DNA of 64,000 nucleotides from Phycisphaerales bacterium (lineage in GTDB: Bacteria > Planctomycetota > Phycisphaerae > Phycisphaerales > SM1A02): the NCBI GenBank assembly GCA_022446885.1, contig JAKVBU010000006.1, positions 62,001-126,000 on the forward strand, written 5' to 3'. Every line of letters starts with the position of its first letter. Within the stretch, counting starts at the first letter, position 1. This document shows, in pieces, positions 51,679 to 60,408 of the stretch. The position numbers and the translations under genes were made by a program. The notes beneath the pieces were generated by a model. That model did not search any database and was not told where the DNA came from. It was given only the letters and a program-made list of their open reading frames with translations.

Positions 51679-53468
51679 CACCAGATGCATGGATCACACT
51701 GGCAGTCTTGGTGCTCGTCATCGGTGCGTTGCTCACCAACCGCATCAACACGGATGTCGTGATGGCGACCGGCTTGGCACTGCTCTTGGCAATGGGCGTG
51801 ATCGACGAAGCGGCGATCGGATCAGGGTTCGGATCGCCGGCCGTGCTGATGCTGGCCGGGCTTTACGTGGTCGCAGCCGGCGTGGAACAAACTGGCGCCA
51901 TTCGCATGGTTGCCTCTCGCATGCTGGGAAGGCCCAGATCGTTGCCGGGCGCACAAGTGCGCATGATGTCTCCAGTGGGGATCTTCAGCGGCTTCATGAA
52001 CACCACGCCCGTAGTCGCGATTGCCATCCCGATCATTCGCGACTGGGCCCGGCGAATCGGCGTCAGCCCGTCCGGGCTGTTCATGCCTTTGAGCTTCGCG
52101 GCGATCCTCGGAGGCAAACTCACGCTGATCGGAACGGCCGCGAACCTGATTGTGATGGAGGAGTTCGTAAGTTGGTCTGCTCGGACAATGCCAGAGGCAC
52201 AAGCACTGTCTCCATTCATGACGTTCTTCGGCATCGCGTTCATCGGGCTGCCCTGCCTCATCGCCGGAATCGCGTTCATCGCGATCTTCTCGCGCTGGCT
52301 CATTCCTGACCGCAGCAATGTTGAGGATCTCGGGAAACAGGCGCGTCGCTACCGCACCGAAGTCGTGGTGCCGAAAGGCAGCCCTGTTGCAGGGAAAACG
52401 ATCGAGCAGGCACAGTTGCGTGGCCTGCCCGGGCTCTACCTGAGTGAGGTTGAACGCAACGGCACCATTCTCTCCGCTGTGGATCCGGGTGAGGTGCTTC
52501 AGGAGGGAGACCGGCTCGCCTTCGTCGGAGCGCTCGACTCGGTGATTGATCTTCGCCGAATTCGGGGGCTGGACATCGACGACGCCCAAGCGTCCAAGCT
52601 CGAGGTGACCGACACCCAGCGTCGTCTAGTCGAGGCTGTCGTGGGTTCAAACTCACCCCTGATCGCAATGTCGGTCAGGGAAGCTCAGTTTCGAACTCGG
52701 TACAAGGCGGTCATCGTGGCCGTGCACCGGCAGGGCAAGCAGGTGCAGGGCAAGATCGGCGACATCGTGCTGAGGCCCGGTGACACACTCCTGCTGGAGA
52801 CGCACCAGCACTTTGAGCAGTCATGGAGGGGCAGTGATGAGTTCTTCCTCGTCTCCGAACTCAAGGACACGCGACCGACAAGGCATCGCCGAGCGCCGCT
52901 GGCATTGGCGATTCTGGTCGCCATGGTCGTTCTGCTGTGCTTTGGTTGGATCGACCGTGTCGCAGCCGTCTGGTGCTGCGCGTTGGCGATGATCGCAACC
53001 CGCTGCCTGTCAGGGACGGAGGCTCGAAAGGCGATTCACTGGCAGGTGCTCATCGTCGTAGGCGCCTCATTGGGCATCGCGGCAGCCGTAGACAACACTG
53101 GGCTCGCCGACGAAGCCGTGAGCCTCTTGGGCGTCGACTCAGGCGCTGGTGTGGCGCCAATGTTGTTCCTGCTGTTCATCGTGACGTCAATCGCATCTCA
53201 ATTGGTGACGCCGTACGCCGCAGCCGTACTGCTGTTCCCCTTCACCATGCAGTTGGCACAGGCTGATGGCGGCCATCTCCTGCCGTGGGTCTTCACACTG
53301 ATGATGGGCGCTGGATGTGCCTTCATCAACCCCGTGGGGTACCAGACGAATCTCATGGTCTACGGCCCTGGCGGATATCGCTTCCTCGACTTTGCACGAG
53401 TGGGTGTGCCACTGACGATTCTGATTGGGCTGCTCACGGCGATCCTGGCGCCAATCGTCTACACATGA
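51675..53468 (+). CDS. SLC13/DASS-family transporter with two internal RCK_C (TrkA_C) domains
   Basis: 597 residues: six or so helices, then two cytoplasmic TrkA_C domains (residues about 215-300 and 310-385, e.g. VVVPKGSPVAGKTIEQAQLRG), then further helices. The helix-turn motifs FSGFMNTTPVVAIAIP and INPVGYQTNLMVYGPGGY are the duplicated SNT-type signatures of the family. This layout occurs in SAC1/SLT-like sulfate transporters. Coupling to a PAP phosphatase gene favours sulfate, but dicarboxylate is not excluded. It overlaps its neighbours on both sides by ATGA. Confidence 0.85.
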   Translation: MTPDAWITLAVLVLVIGALLTNRINTDVVMATGLALLLAMGVIDEAAIGSGFGSPAVLMLAGLYVVAAGVEQTGAIRMVASRMLGRPRSLPGAQVRMMSPVGIFSGFMNTTPVVAIAIPIIRDWARRIGVSPSGLFMPLSFAAILGGKLTLIGTAANLIVMEEFVSWSARTMPEAQALSPFMTFFGIAFIGLPCLIAGIAFIAIFSRWLIPDRSNVEDLGKQARRYRTEVVVPKGSPVAGKTIEQAQLRGLPGLYLSEVERNGTILSAVDPGEVLQEGDRLAFVGALDSVIDLRRIRGLDIDDAQASKLEVTDTQRRLVEAVVGSNSPLIAMSVREAQFRTRYKAVIVAVHRQGKQVQGKIGDIVLRPGDTLLLETHQHFEQSWRGSDEFFLVSELKDTRPTRHRRAPLALAILVAMVVLLCFGWIDRVAAVWCCALAMIATRCLSGTEARKAIHWQVLIVVGASLGIAAAVDNTGLADEAVSLLGVDSGAGVAPMLFLLFIVTSIASQLVTPYAAAVLLFPFTMQLAQADGGHLLPWVFTLMMGAGCAFINPVGYQTNLMVYGPGGYRFLDFARVGVPLTILIGLLTAILAPIVYT

Positions 53469-54394
53469 GCGAGGCACTGCCCATGACGCGGGCGAGGCGA
53501 CTGTTCGCCCGAGGGCTGCTGTTCGCTGGTGCACTGGGTGTTCTGGCCTGGCTATTGGGTCGAATCTGCTCTGACAGATGGGTTTGGTCACAGTGGCTGC
53601 TCTGGCTTCCCGCGGCAGTGATGACGCCGGCGCTTGGACTGATGGCGGCAGGGCTGCTGCTACGTCGCGCCCGTCGATGGTTGATCGGGGTGTGCGCATT
53701 GGCTGCGGTCGCTGCGCCGGGGATCGACGTCCTCAGACTGTGGCGGCCGAACTGCGCCCCGAACGGATCCCTGCGGGTCTTGCACTGGACGGCAGGGCCG
53801 CAGATGCGAAGCACCGACCTGCTCAAACAGGTCATTGAGCAAACAGACCCGCACCTTGTGGTTGTGCTGGGCGCCCGCCGCGCCTCTGCAGGAGAGGCCT
53901 TGGCCAACTGGGGTGTCGTGCCCGGTCCACTCTCACGTGGAGAATTCATGATCTTCAGCAAGGTGCCAATCACAACTTGCCGCAGTCTCGCCCGAAGCGA
54001 CGACATTCAGTTGGTGGAGTTGGTGCTGGCCTCACCCTGGGCGATGTCCATTCTGCTGGTGGATCTTCCATCTGATCCTGCTCGTAGCCGCTGGACCATC
54101 GCACAGCAGACGGCCAATCTCATGAGCCGGACGCTTCCGAGCGAACCCGATGCCATCCTGGGAGACTTCAACATGACGCAGGCCAGCCAAGCCTTACGGT
54201 CGATTCGCCCTGATTGGGCACTGGCCTGGCCAGGTGGCGGCTCGGGCTGGGGGGGAACATGGCCTCGCGCAGTACCGTTGTGGCGGATCGATCATGTGCT
54301 GACGCCGCCCGATGCGCCCAAGCCCTGGGTGAAGACACTCGACCCCGGCGCCGGACGTCATAGGGCCCAGATCATTGAATTCACCCTGCCCTGA
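53465..54394 (+). CDS. Membrane-anchored endonuclease/exonuclease/phosphatase-fold protein, probably degenerate
   Basis: 309 residues. Three N-terminal helices (LLFAGALGVLAWLLG, LLWLPAAVMTPALGLMAAGLLL, LIGVCALAAVAAPGID) precede an EEP-like domain. GDFNMTQ (233-239) and RIDHVLTP match EEP motifs. The first motif reads LHWTAG, where Asn is expected. VVVLGARR lacks the Mg-binding Glu. The final SDH motif reads GAGRHRAQI, with His but no Asp. Catalysis is therefore doubtful. It is the third gene of a coupled unit with PAP phosphatase and the SLC13 transporter. Confidence 0.7.
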   Translation: MSEALPMTRARRLFARGLLFAGALGVLAWLLGRICSDRWVWSQWLLWLPAAVMTPALGLMAAGLLLRRARRWLIGVCALAAVAAPGIDVLRLWRPNCAPNGSLRVLHWTAGPQMRSTDLLKQVIEQTDPHLVVVLGARRASAGEALANWGVVPGPLSRGEFMIFSKVPITTCRSLARSDDIQLVELVLASPWAMSILLVDLPSDPARSRWTIAQQTANLMSRTLPSEPDAILGDFNMTQASQALRSIRPDWALAWPGGGSGWGGTWPRAVPLWRIDHVLTPPDAPKPWVKTLDPGAGRHRAQIIEFTLP

Positions 54395-54533
54395 GTACAA
54401 CTTGCCCTGATCTGCGAGATCGCCAGCATCAAAACAATGCTCGACACTTGCCCAGCGCCTCAGGGACAACTGAAACCGCAGCATCAGCGCGTGGCCGCCA
54501 CCAGCCTTCCCCACAGAGAAATCTCACACTTGG

Positions 54534-55397
54534 TCAGTGCTGCAGAACGATCCCGTCGTCGTCGTAGCGCTTGAGCTGCTCCTGGAGCGTTCCATTGAAC
54601 ACGCTTCGGATGATCTCATTCTGCTTCTGCTTGGGCTGTTCGTCCTCACCCCGAGGCACCAATTGCAGGTGACGGAACAAGTTCGAATTCGCCTTCCAAT
54701 GCACCGAGTTATCAGCCCACAACATGTTGAGCCCGTTTCGATGGCTCATGTCAGTTCGCGACCGCAATCCATCCACGATCAGCGCCCGGTCGGGGTTTCG
54801 ACGAAGCGTGATCTCCCGGCCGAATTCGTCCAGATGGCCGCAGTAGTGATAATTCGTGTAGATCGTAACTTCCGGCAGATGCCCCGAGTCTGGATGCATC
54901 CAGTCTTCGGCGTATCGGTCGTAGGGGTGATCTCCCCAGTGGGCCGGGCTGTAGAAGACGCTCGACTCGGCGATGAAGTGCCCGCGGAAGAGATGGCCCA
55001 ACCCATCCCATCCAAAGTGGAACTGTTCCTCTTCCAGATAGGCCAGATATCGCTCCCCAGGTGTAATGCTTGCGTTTTCGAAACCACCCGGTCGATCTTC
55101 GTGGGCGCCGAACTTCTCGGGCTGGTAGGCCCGCATCAACTCCGAAAGATCGAGGGGGTCTTCTTCCAACACACGGCTGGGTGGAATCCGGCTGTCGTTT
55201 CCACCAGACCACATGATGATGCCCTGCCCAAGTGTGCGCATGTTGCCTGCGCTCACCACTCGATAGGCGGCGCGGCGGGCGGCCGTCACCGTCGGCATGA
55301 GGATTGCGAGCAGGAGCCCAACAATTGCAATGACAGCAATCAGTTCCACCATCGTGAAACCGCGGGCAACCCGGCAGTGTTGTAGACGCCCGATCAT
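54534..55397 (-). CDS. Pseudopilin-like protein with prepilin leader and planctomycete C-terminal motif
   Basis: 287 residues. VARGFTMVELIAVIAIVGLLLAIL is a standard prepilin peptidase site (G|F, Glu at +5) with its helix. The mature domain is large and ends with SHRNGLNMLWADNSVHW, the conserved C-terminal region of many planctomycete pseudopilin-like proteins. ATG 55397 is chosen because it puts the short basic leader (IGRLQHCRVARG) right before the helix; GGAGGAAGA lies upstream, somewhat far. It stands alone between EEP and sigma genes. Confidence 0.75.
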   Translation of the reverse strand: MIGRLQHCRVARGFTMVELIAVIAIVGLLLAILMPTVTAARRAAYRVVSAGNMRTLGQGIIMWSGGNDSRIPPSRVLEEDPLDLSELMRAYQPEKFGAHEDRPGGFENASITPGERYLAYLEEEQFHFGWDGLGHLFRGHFIAESSVFYSPAHWGDHPYDRYAEDWMHPDSGHLPEVTIYTNYHYCGHLDEFGREITLRRNPDRALIVDGLRSRTDMSHRNGLNMLWADNSVHWKANSNLFRHLQLVPRGEDEQPKQKQNEIIRSVFNGTLQEQLKRYDDDGIVLQH

Positions 55398-55571
55398 GCC
55401 GTTGCGTCTTCCTCCAACGCTCAACCTACCGGACTCAGCGGCCCATGGAAAGGGTCGATGGCGGATCTTCTGCCCTTGTTCGGCATTTGTTATGGCGGCC
55501 AATACCCAAGATTCCACTGTGCGGCTTGGGATTTGACCCGGTAGGCTCAAGGCTGATCTCGTGGGGCGAGG

Positions 55572-55577
55572 TACGCT
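55572..55577 (+). promoter_or_regulatory. Candidate -10 box for the second ECF sigma gene
   Basis: TACGCT. Transcription would start near 55584, just before AGGAGG at 55586-55591, which excludes the upstream in-frame GTG 55561. Confidence 0.35.
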
Positions 55578-55602
55578 TCTGGCGCAGGAGGTCCCGGAAC
55601 CA

Positions 55603-56169
55603 GTGCCGAATCTCGAAGACGCACGCCTGATGTCGCAGGTTGCCGCAGGCGATCAAGGCGCCGTTGAAGCGCTCTATGACCGCTTCGGAGGGCTGGTCTT
55701 TCGAATTGCGCGCCAATTGCTCCCGACCTCTGCAGAGGCCGAGGACGCCGTTCAAGAGGTGTTTTTGCGGCTCTGGAAGACGGCTGACCGATTCGACCCT
55801 GAGCGGGCCAAACTGGTCACTTGGGTCATCTTGCTCTCTCGAAGGCACGTGATTGACCGCCTGAGACGCAAGTCCAGCCGACCCAAGACCGTTGTAGCCC
55901 CCGAGGATGCCATTCCTGGTGAGGCGCCATCCGCAACCAAATTGGAACGAGACGAAGCCGGCGCAGGCCTGCGGCGGGCGGTGGCCACCCTGCCGCAACT
56001 GCAGCGGGTGGTGATCGAGAAGGCCTACTTTCATGGATTCACACTCAGAGAGATCAGTGTCCAGATGGACCTGCCACTTGGAACAGTCAAATCCGCTCTG
56101 AGCAGGGGATTAGGCCGATTACGGGACCGCGTAGATCCCGGAGATATTGCTGAATCAGCCGCATCCTGA
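55603..56169 (+). CDS. ECF RNA polymerase sigma factor (SigK-like)
   Basis: 188 residues. Region 2 is LMSQVAAGDQGAVEALYDRFGGLVFRIARQLL with EDAVQEVFLRLWKTADRFDPERAKLVTWVILLSRRHVIDRLRR. Region 4 is LPQLQRVVIEKAYFHGFTLREISVQMDLPLGTVKSALSRGLGRLR. The pattern is that of the SigK/ECF19 group that pairs with RskA-type anti-sigma factors, and such a gene follows. GTG 55603 has AGGAGG 11 bases upstream. Confidence 0.9.
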   Translation: MPNLEDARLMSQVAAGDQGAVEALYDRFGGLVFRIARQLLPTSAEAEDAVQEVFLRLWKTADRFDPERAKLVTWVILLSRRHVIDRLRRKSSRPKTVVAPEDAIPGEAPSATKLERDEAGAGLRRAVATLPQLQRVVIEKAYFHGFTLREISVQMDLPLGTVKSALSRGLGRLRDRVDPGDIAESAAS

Positions 56170-56218
56170 AGGCTGGCAAACACGAATGGACACCCGTTGA
56201 GGGGAATTGGATCTGATC

Positions 56219-57034
56219 ATGACGACGCACACGCTGAATCAAGCCGAACTGGAAGAGCTCGCCGTATTGGACGCCTGGGGGCTCCTCGAAGGTGAAGAAC
56301 TGGCTCAGTTCGAGGCTGCTTTCGCTGCTTTGGACGCCCCAGCCCGTGCCCAATTGCGCAGCATCCAAACGGCATGCACGGCTCAGGACGCCAGTGCACC
56401 AGACTTGGCTGCACCGCCGGCGCATCTGCGAGCCCTCGTGCTGCAGCGTATTCAAGCCTTCAAGGATCTGGAACACCTCAACCGCCACGATTCGGCCAGC
56501 GAACTCTCAGCCACACCAACTCCCTTGGGCGGCCCCAGCCTGTTTGGTTCTGCCGCTCTGTGGCGGATGGCAGCCCTCATCCTGCTTGCCGTGAGCATCA
56601 CGCTGGTCGTGATGCATCGCGAGACTGCTTCTCAGTACGACCGATTGCTGGATGAGCACACGCTTGTGGCAGCGTTGGGCACCATGCAGGCAGATATGAC
56701 GCCAGATGAGCAGGCGGCATTCGTAGCCATGCTCAGGCGGCCCGATGTCCGCCACGCCTATCTGGCGGCTGATGACGGCCCCGGCTTGGTGCGTATCGCC
56801 ATCGACGAGACGACCGGCGAGACGTTCGTGCTGGCATTCGATCTGTCCGGTCGGGCCACGCCGTGCGCCTTGGAATTGGAGACCGCAGACGGTGAGGTCA
56901 TTCAATTGGCTGCGATCCGAACAGATCGCCCAATCGATGGCAGGCACTTGATCATCGACATGGCCCAGCTGGATGGTGCCACGTTCCGTCTGCGTGACGG
57001 AAACAACACCGTCATCGGATCAGTTGTCGCCTGA
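56219..57034 (+). CDS. RskA-type transmembrane anti-sigma factor
   Basis: 271 residues. The N-terminal sigma-binding helix region LEELAVLDAWGLLEGEELAQFEAAFA is the RskA pattern. One membrane helix (LWRMAALILLAVSITLVVM) follows near residue 120, then an exported domain whose end (FDLSGRATPCALELETADGE, IIDMAQLDGATFRLRDG) resembles the RskA C-terminus. It directly follows the sigma gene, so release by regulated proteolysis is likely by family. It is converged on by the ABC-F gene 51 bases away. Confidence 0.8.
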   Translation: MTTHTLNQAELEELAVLDAWGLLEGEELAQFEAAFAALDAPARAQLRSIQTACTAQDASAPDLAAPPAHLRALVLQRIQAFKDLEHLNRHDSASELSATPTPLGGPSLFGSAALWRMAALILLAVSITLVVMHRETASQYDRLLDEHTLVAALGTMQADMTPDEQAAFVAMLRRPDVRHAYLAADDGPGLVRIAIDETTGETFVLAFDLSGRATPCALELETADGEVIQLAAIRTDRPIDGRHLIIDMAQLDGATFRLRDGNNTVIGSVVA

Positions 57035-57085
57035 TCGCGTCTCCCCCAACAACAGACCCTCCCTCCCCCGACGCCCGTTCGAGTT

Positions 57086-58990
57086 CTACTCGGCGGCGTC
57101 GGCGCGCGCACCCCACTCATCCTCGAGTGGTCTCAACTCAGTTTGAAGCGCGTTGACTCGATCGGTAATGGCCTGCATTCGCTGCGGGTCGGACCAGTTC
57201 TCCTCAAGGCTCATCGCCGCGTTCAACTCCCCCAACTCCAACTCAATGGTCTCGATCGCATCTTCCAGACCTTGCTGTGTCATCCGCTGCAATTTGGTGC
57301 GACGAGACTTGGGCGGGGCGACTCTGGCGGTTGCCTCGGGTGATGCAGCCGGCTCGCTGGCCGGCGATCGGCCCCGGAGCCACTGTTCGACATCAAGGAC
57401 GTTGGTCAGCGCCCCCCCTTCGATCACCAGCAGGCGGCTACAGGTGGCCTGCAGGAGTGCACGATCATGGCTCACCACGATCAGCGTGCCCGGCCAGTCG
57501 CTCTGTGTGCCCAGCACCGCCTCGATCCTCTGGGCTGAAGGAATATCCAGGTGATTGGTCGGCTCATCGAGCACCAGCAGATTGCATCCGCGTCCAAGCA
57601 GGCCAGCCATCACAGCCCGAGCTCGCTCACCGCCGGAGCAGGCCCCCATCTCTCGATCCTGCATGTCGCCCGAGAACAGGAAGGCACCAGCCAGATTGCG
57701 GGCGGCCTGCTCCGAGACGGGGCCATCGAGGCCCTCTTCCAGCGCCCGACGCACATGCAGCCAGATTGCAGCCTCTGGGTCTACGTCGGTGCGATCTTGG
57801 CGGAACCAGCCGGTTCGAAGGCCAGCGCCGAGCCGATGCGTGCCCCCCAACGACGGCAGTTCACCCAGCAGCGTTCGAAGCAGGGTTGTCTTGCCCGTAC
57901 CGTTTGGCCCGACGATGCCAACATGCTCTCCGCGACGAATGTCGATGTCGATGGGATCCAGCAGGGGTGTTCCCTCTACACCCACGATGAGCCCGACAGC
58001 CTCAACCACCATGTCGCCGCTCCGAGGCGGCACGGGAAGGTCGAAGGCCGCAACGGCTTCGTCATCGGGCACTTCCACGGTGTTGGCCTCTACGTGCCGC
58101 TCCAGACGGGAGGCGCGGCCACGCGCCTGCTTGGCCCGCTGACCCGCCTTGTAGCGACGAATGAACGCCTGCTCACGGCGAACGTGAGCTGCCAACTTCT
58201 CGGCGGCCCGAGTTGCAGCCACTGATCTCTGGGCCCGGTGCGCCTGCCACTGATCCCACCCCCCTTCCGAGACAAGCAAAGCACCACCGTTGATCTCGAT
58301 CACCCGTGTACATACCGCTTGCAGCAGCCACCGATCATGGGTCACCAACATCACGGCACCCTTGAATGTGTCCTGCAGGAACGCCTCAAGCCACCGACGA
58401 GCCTCCAGATCGAGGTGGTTCGTCGGCTCGTCGAGCAACAGCACGTCGGGAGACTCCAGAAGAACACGAGCCAGTTCCAATCGGGCCCGTTCGCCACCTG
58501 AGAGCGTGCGAACCTCGCGATCTCGATCGAGCTCGCCCAAGCCGACGCCCTCAAGCACGGCATCCACTCGATAGGCCTCGTCCCAGCCACCCATCGCTTC
58601 CAGCGTGCTCTCCAACCTCGCCTGTTTGGCCAACAACGAGTCCAGCGCCTCGGGAGCCGCTGTGCCCATCGCCTCAAACACCTCTTGTAAGGCGGCCTGG
58701 ACCTCCTCGACATGTGCCCGGGTGGCATCGAGAAGGGCTCGAGCCGTAAGGCCGGGCGTCATCGGAGGCTCCTGATGCAGCCGACCAATGCGGAGTTCCC
58801 TTTGTTGATCTACACGCCCTTCATCGGGCTCGAGGGAGCCCTCAACGACCCGCAGCAGCGTGCTCTTTCCTGCCCCATTGCGGCCCACAACAGCCACACG
58901 ATCGCCTTGAGCGATGGTCAGCGAGGCATCCGCCAGAATGGTCGTGGTGCCGTGGCGGAAGGTGACGGATTGGAGTGAAAGCAGAGGCAT
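57086..58990 (-). CDS. ABC-F family ATPase (Uup-like)
   Basis: 634 residues with two ABC cassettes and no membrane part. The first has VGRNGAGKSTLLRVV, LSGGERARLELARVLL and LLLDEPTNHLDLEARRWLE. The second has VGPNGTGKTTLLRTLLG, CSGGERARAVMAGLL and LVLDEPTNHLDIPSAQ. The linker RREQAFIRRYKAGQRAKQARGRASRLER is the Uup/EttA-type P-site motif. A C-terminal coiled coil (LEDAIETIELELGELNAAM) matches Uup. ABC-F proteins act on ribosomes or DNA intermediates. The second signature starts with CSGG in place of LSGG. Confidence 0.9.
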   Translation of the reverse strand: MPLLSLQSVTFRHGTTTILADASLTIAQGDRVAVVGRNGAGKSTLLRVVEGSLEPDEGRVDQQRELRIGRLHQEPPMTPGLTARALLDATRAHVEEVQAALQEVFEAMGTAAPEALDSLLAKQARLESTLEAMGGWDEAYRVDAVLEGVGLGELDRDREVRTLSGGERARLELARVLLESPDVLLLDEPTNHLDLEARRWLEAFLQDTFKGAVMLVTHDRWLLQAVCTRVIEINGGALLVSEGGWDQWQAHRAQRSVAATRAAEKLAAHVRREQAFIRRYKAGQRAKQARGRASRLERHVEANTVEVPDDEAVAAFDLPVPPRSGDMVVEAVGLIVGVEGTPLLDPIDIDIRRGEHVGIVGPNGTGKTTLLRTLLGELPSLGGTHRLGAGLRTGWFRQDRTDVDPEAAIWLHVRRALEEGLDGPVSEQAARNLAGAFLFSGDMQDREMGACSGGERARAVMAGLLGRGCNLLVLDEPTNHLDIPSAQRIEAVLGTQSDWPGTLIVVSHDRALLQATCSRLLVIEGGALTNVLDVEQWLRGRSPASEPAASPEATARVAPPKSRRTKLQRMTQQGLEDAIETIELELGELNAAMSLEENWSDPQRMQAITDRVNALQTELRPLEDEWGARADAAE

Positions 58991-59073
58991 GCCAGATCAC
59001 AAGATCAAGTGAACAGGTGGACAGTAGAGCAGGAGCAGGCATGCCCAGTCGAGCCTTGTGGAGCGTAGTCCCG

Positions 59074-59079
59074 TACGCT
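59074..59079 (+). promoter_or_regulatory. -10-like box before the HIT gene
   Basis: TACGCT, 7 bases before ATG 59087; no Shine-Dalgarno is visible. Confidence 0.4.
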
Positions 59080-59086
59080 CTTGAGC

Positions 59087-59593
59087 ATGCACGATCCACT
59101 CTGGGCACCATGGCGAATGGCCTACCTCCAGCGGCTGTCCGATGATGACATCGCCAGCCGCGGCGGGCTCGATGACTTCATCGCCTCGGCATTCACAGAC
59201 CCGCAAGCCGACGAGGTCAATCACGTCGTCCATCGCACTCCAGAGGGGATCATTTTGCTCAATCGATATCCCTACGCCAACGGTCACCTGCTCGTGGCAC
59301 TGGGTGAGGCCCGTGCAAAGCTGCTCGACTACGACCCTGCCCAGCGGCAGGCCTTTTGGGGGCTCGTCGATACAGCGATGCACCTGATGCACAGGGTTCT
59401 GCAACCTCAAGGTGTGAACATGGGGATCAATGAGGGTGAAGCGGCGGGCGCCGGCTTGCCAGGCCATCTGCACGCCCATCTTGTACCGCGTTGGCATGGC
59501 GATGCGAACTTCATGGCCGCCGTCGCCGGGGCTCGAGTGATTCCATCGACGCTGGACGACATGGCTGCGGCCTACAGGGCCCCCAGCGCTTGA
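59087..59593 (+). CDS. HIT-family nucleotide hydrolase/transferase (Ap4A phosphorylase-like)
   Basis: 168 residues. DPLWAPWRMAYLQ is the conserved start of the bacterial branch that includes Mycobacterium Ap4A phosphorylase. NRYPYANGHLLVAL is the nucleotide-binding strand, and the histidine triad HLHAHLVPRWHGD has His127, 129 and 131. In place of a zinc site the N-terminal half carries no CxxC. It is divergent from the ABC-F gene by 96 bases. Confidence 0.88.
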   Translation: MHDPLWAPWRMAYLQRLSDDDIASRGGLDDFIASAFTDPQADEVNHVVHRTPEGIILLNRYPYANGHLLVALGEARAKLLDYDPAQRQAFWGLVDTAMHLMHRVLQPQGVNMGINEGEAAGAGLPGHLHAHLVPRWHGDANFMAAVAGARVIPSTLDDMAAAYRAPSA

Positions 59594-59987
59594 GCCGATC
59601 CACCGCCCTCTGGTGAGGACCCATCAAAGTGACAGCCGGAAGATCGAATCGACCTTCCGGCTGCCGGTCGTCTCTCGCCGGGACTTGCTCGAACCCCGTT
59701 TCAAGGTGGGTTCATCAGCCGCCGTACCCGGCCTTCCACTCGTTGGAGGCTTGACCATCGACGCAGCCAGGATGATCCCTGGGGATTCGTCAGGAACGAG
59801 CAAGTGTGCCCGACGGGATGTGTGCTTGAGGGTGCCGAGGCGCCCTCCAGCCATGGCCACCCTACCCCCCGCTCGATTCACCTGCAAAGCGAAAACCCCG
59901 GGGCGGGTCAACATTGACAGTCGGGGGCACAGTCGCGACACTGGGTTGCTCATGCGGGGATGGCCCACATTGGCCCAGGAGACGTGC
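59594..59987. other. Gene-poor stretch between the HIT and lipoprotein genes
   Basis: About 390 bases. It holds a perfect 10-bp stem-loop (59633-59663) and otherwise no recognisable gene. Open frames on both strands lack family signatures. The frame that continues into the lipoprotein gene is open but its upstream part is basic and low in hydrophobic residues, unlike a signal peptide. Confidence 0.45.
59633..59663 (+). terminator. Stem-loop downstream of the HIT gene
   Basis: CAGCCGGAAG-N11-CTTCCGGCTG, a perfect 10-bp stem 40 bases after the stop. No T-run follows, so termination is uncertain. Confidence 0.45.
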
Positions 59988-60284
59988 ATGTTCCCATCAG
60001 GACTTACGACCACCATCTGCTGCACCGCCACACTGCTGTTGGCAGGTTGTGGGAATGGCACCCATCGCAATATCGAAGACACCCGATACGCGTCAGTGCT
60101 GAACAACCTGACGCCTGAGTTGGCAGGGTTGTCATCTACTCAAGACGACATCCGAAACAACAGCGCGATCGTCGGCAACTTGAATCTCCGGATGCTCAGT
60201 GATGACTGGGTCCGAGTGTGGCTGTTCGACAAGCCCTCGATTCTGACGCCCTATCCGGTCTACGACTCAGGTCAACAGCCCTGA
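59988..60284 (+). CDS. Small predicted lipoprotein
   Basis: 98 residues. The signal TICCTATLLLAGCGNG has a lipobox LAGC; the mature part is about 75 residues (HRNIEDTRYASVLNNLTPEL to PYPVYDSGQQP). AGGAGA lies 6 bases before the ATG, a strong reason for this start. No family is recognised. A strong terminator 60 bases downstream makes it a single-gene transcript. Confidence 0.65.
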   Translation: MFPSGLTTTICCTATLLLAGCGNGTHRNIEDTRYASVLNNLTPELAGLSSTQDDIRNNSAIVGNLNLRMLSDDWVRVWLFDKPSILTPYPVYDSGQQP

Positions 60285-60344
60285 TCGCGCTTTGGCCCGT
60301 TCCCGCGGGGCCACCTGCAGGCCCGATTCCAAGGACCCCCTTTC

Positions 60345-60370
60345 AACCCGGCGACTGCCGGGTTGTTTTT
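60345..60370 (+). terminator. Rho-independent terminator after the small lipoprotein gene
   Basis: AACCCGGC-GACT-GCCGGGTT-GTTTTT: an 8-bp perfect stem, tetraloop and T-run. The clearest classical terminator in the window. Confidence 0.85.
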
Positions 60371-60408
60371 CGCCAGCACACGTTCTGTTGTGAATCTGCT
60401 GAGTCCAC

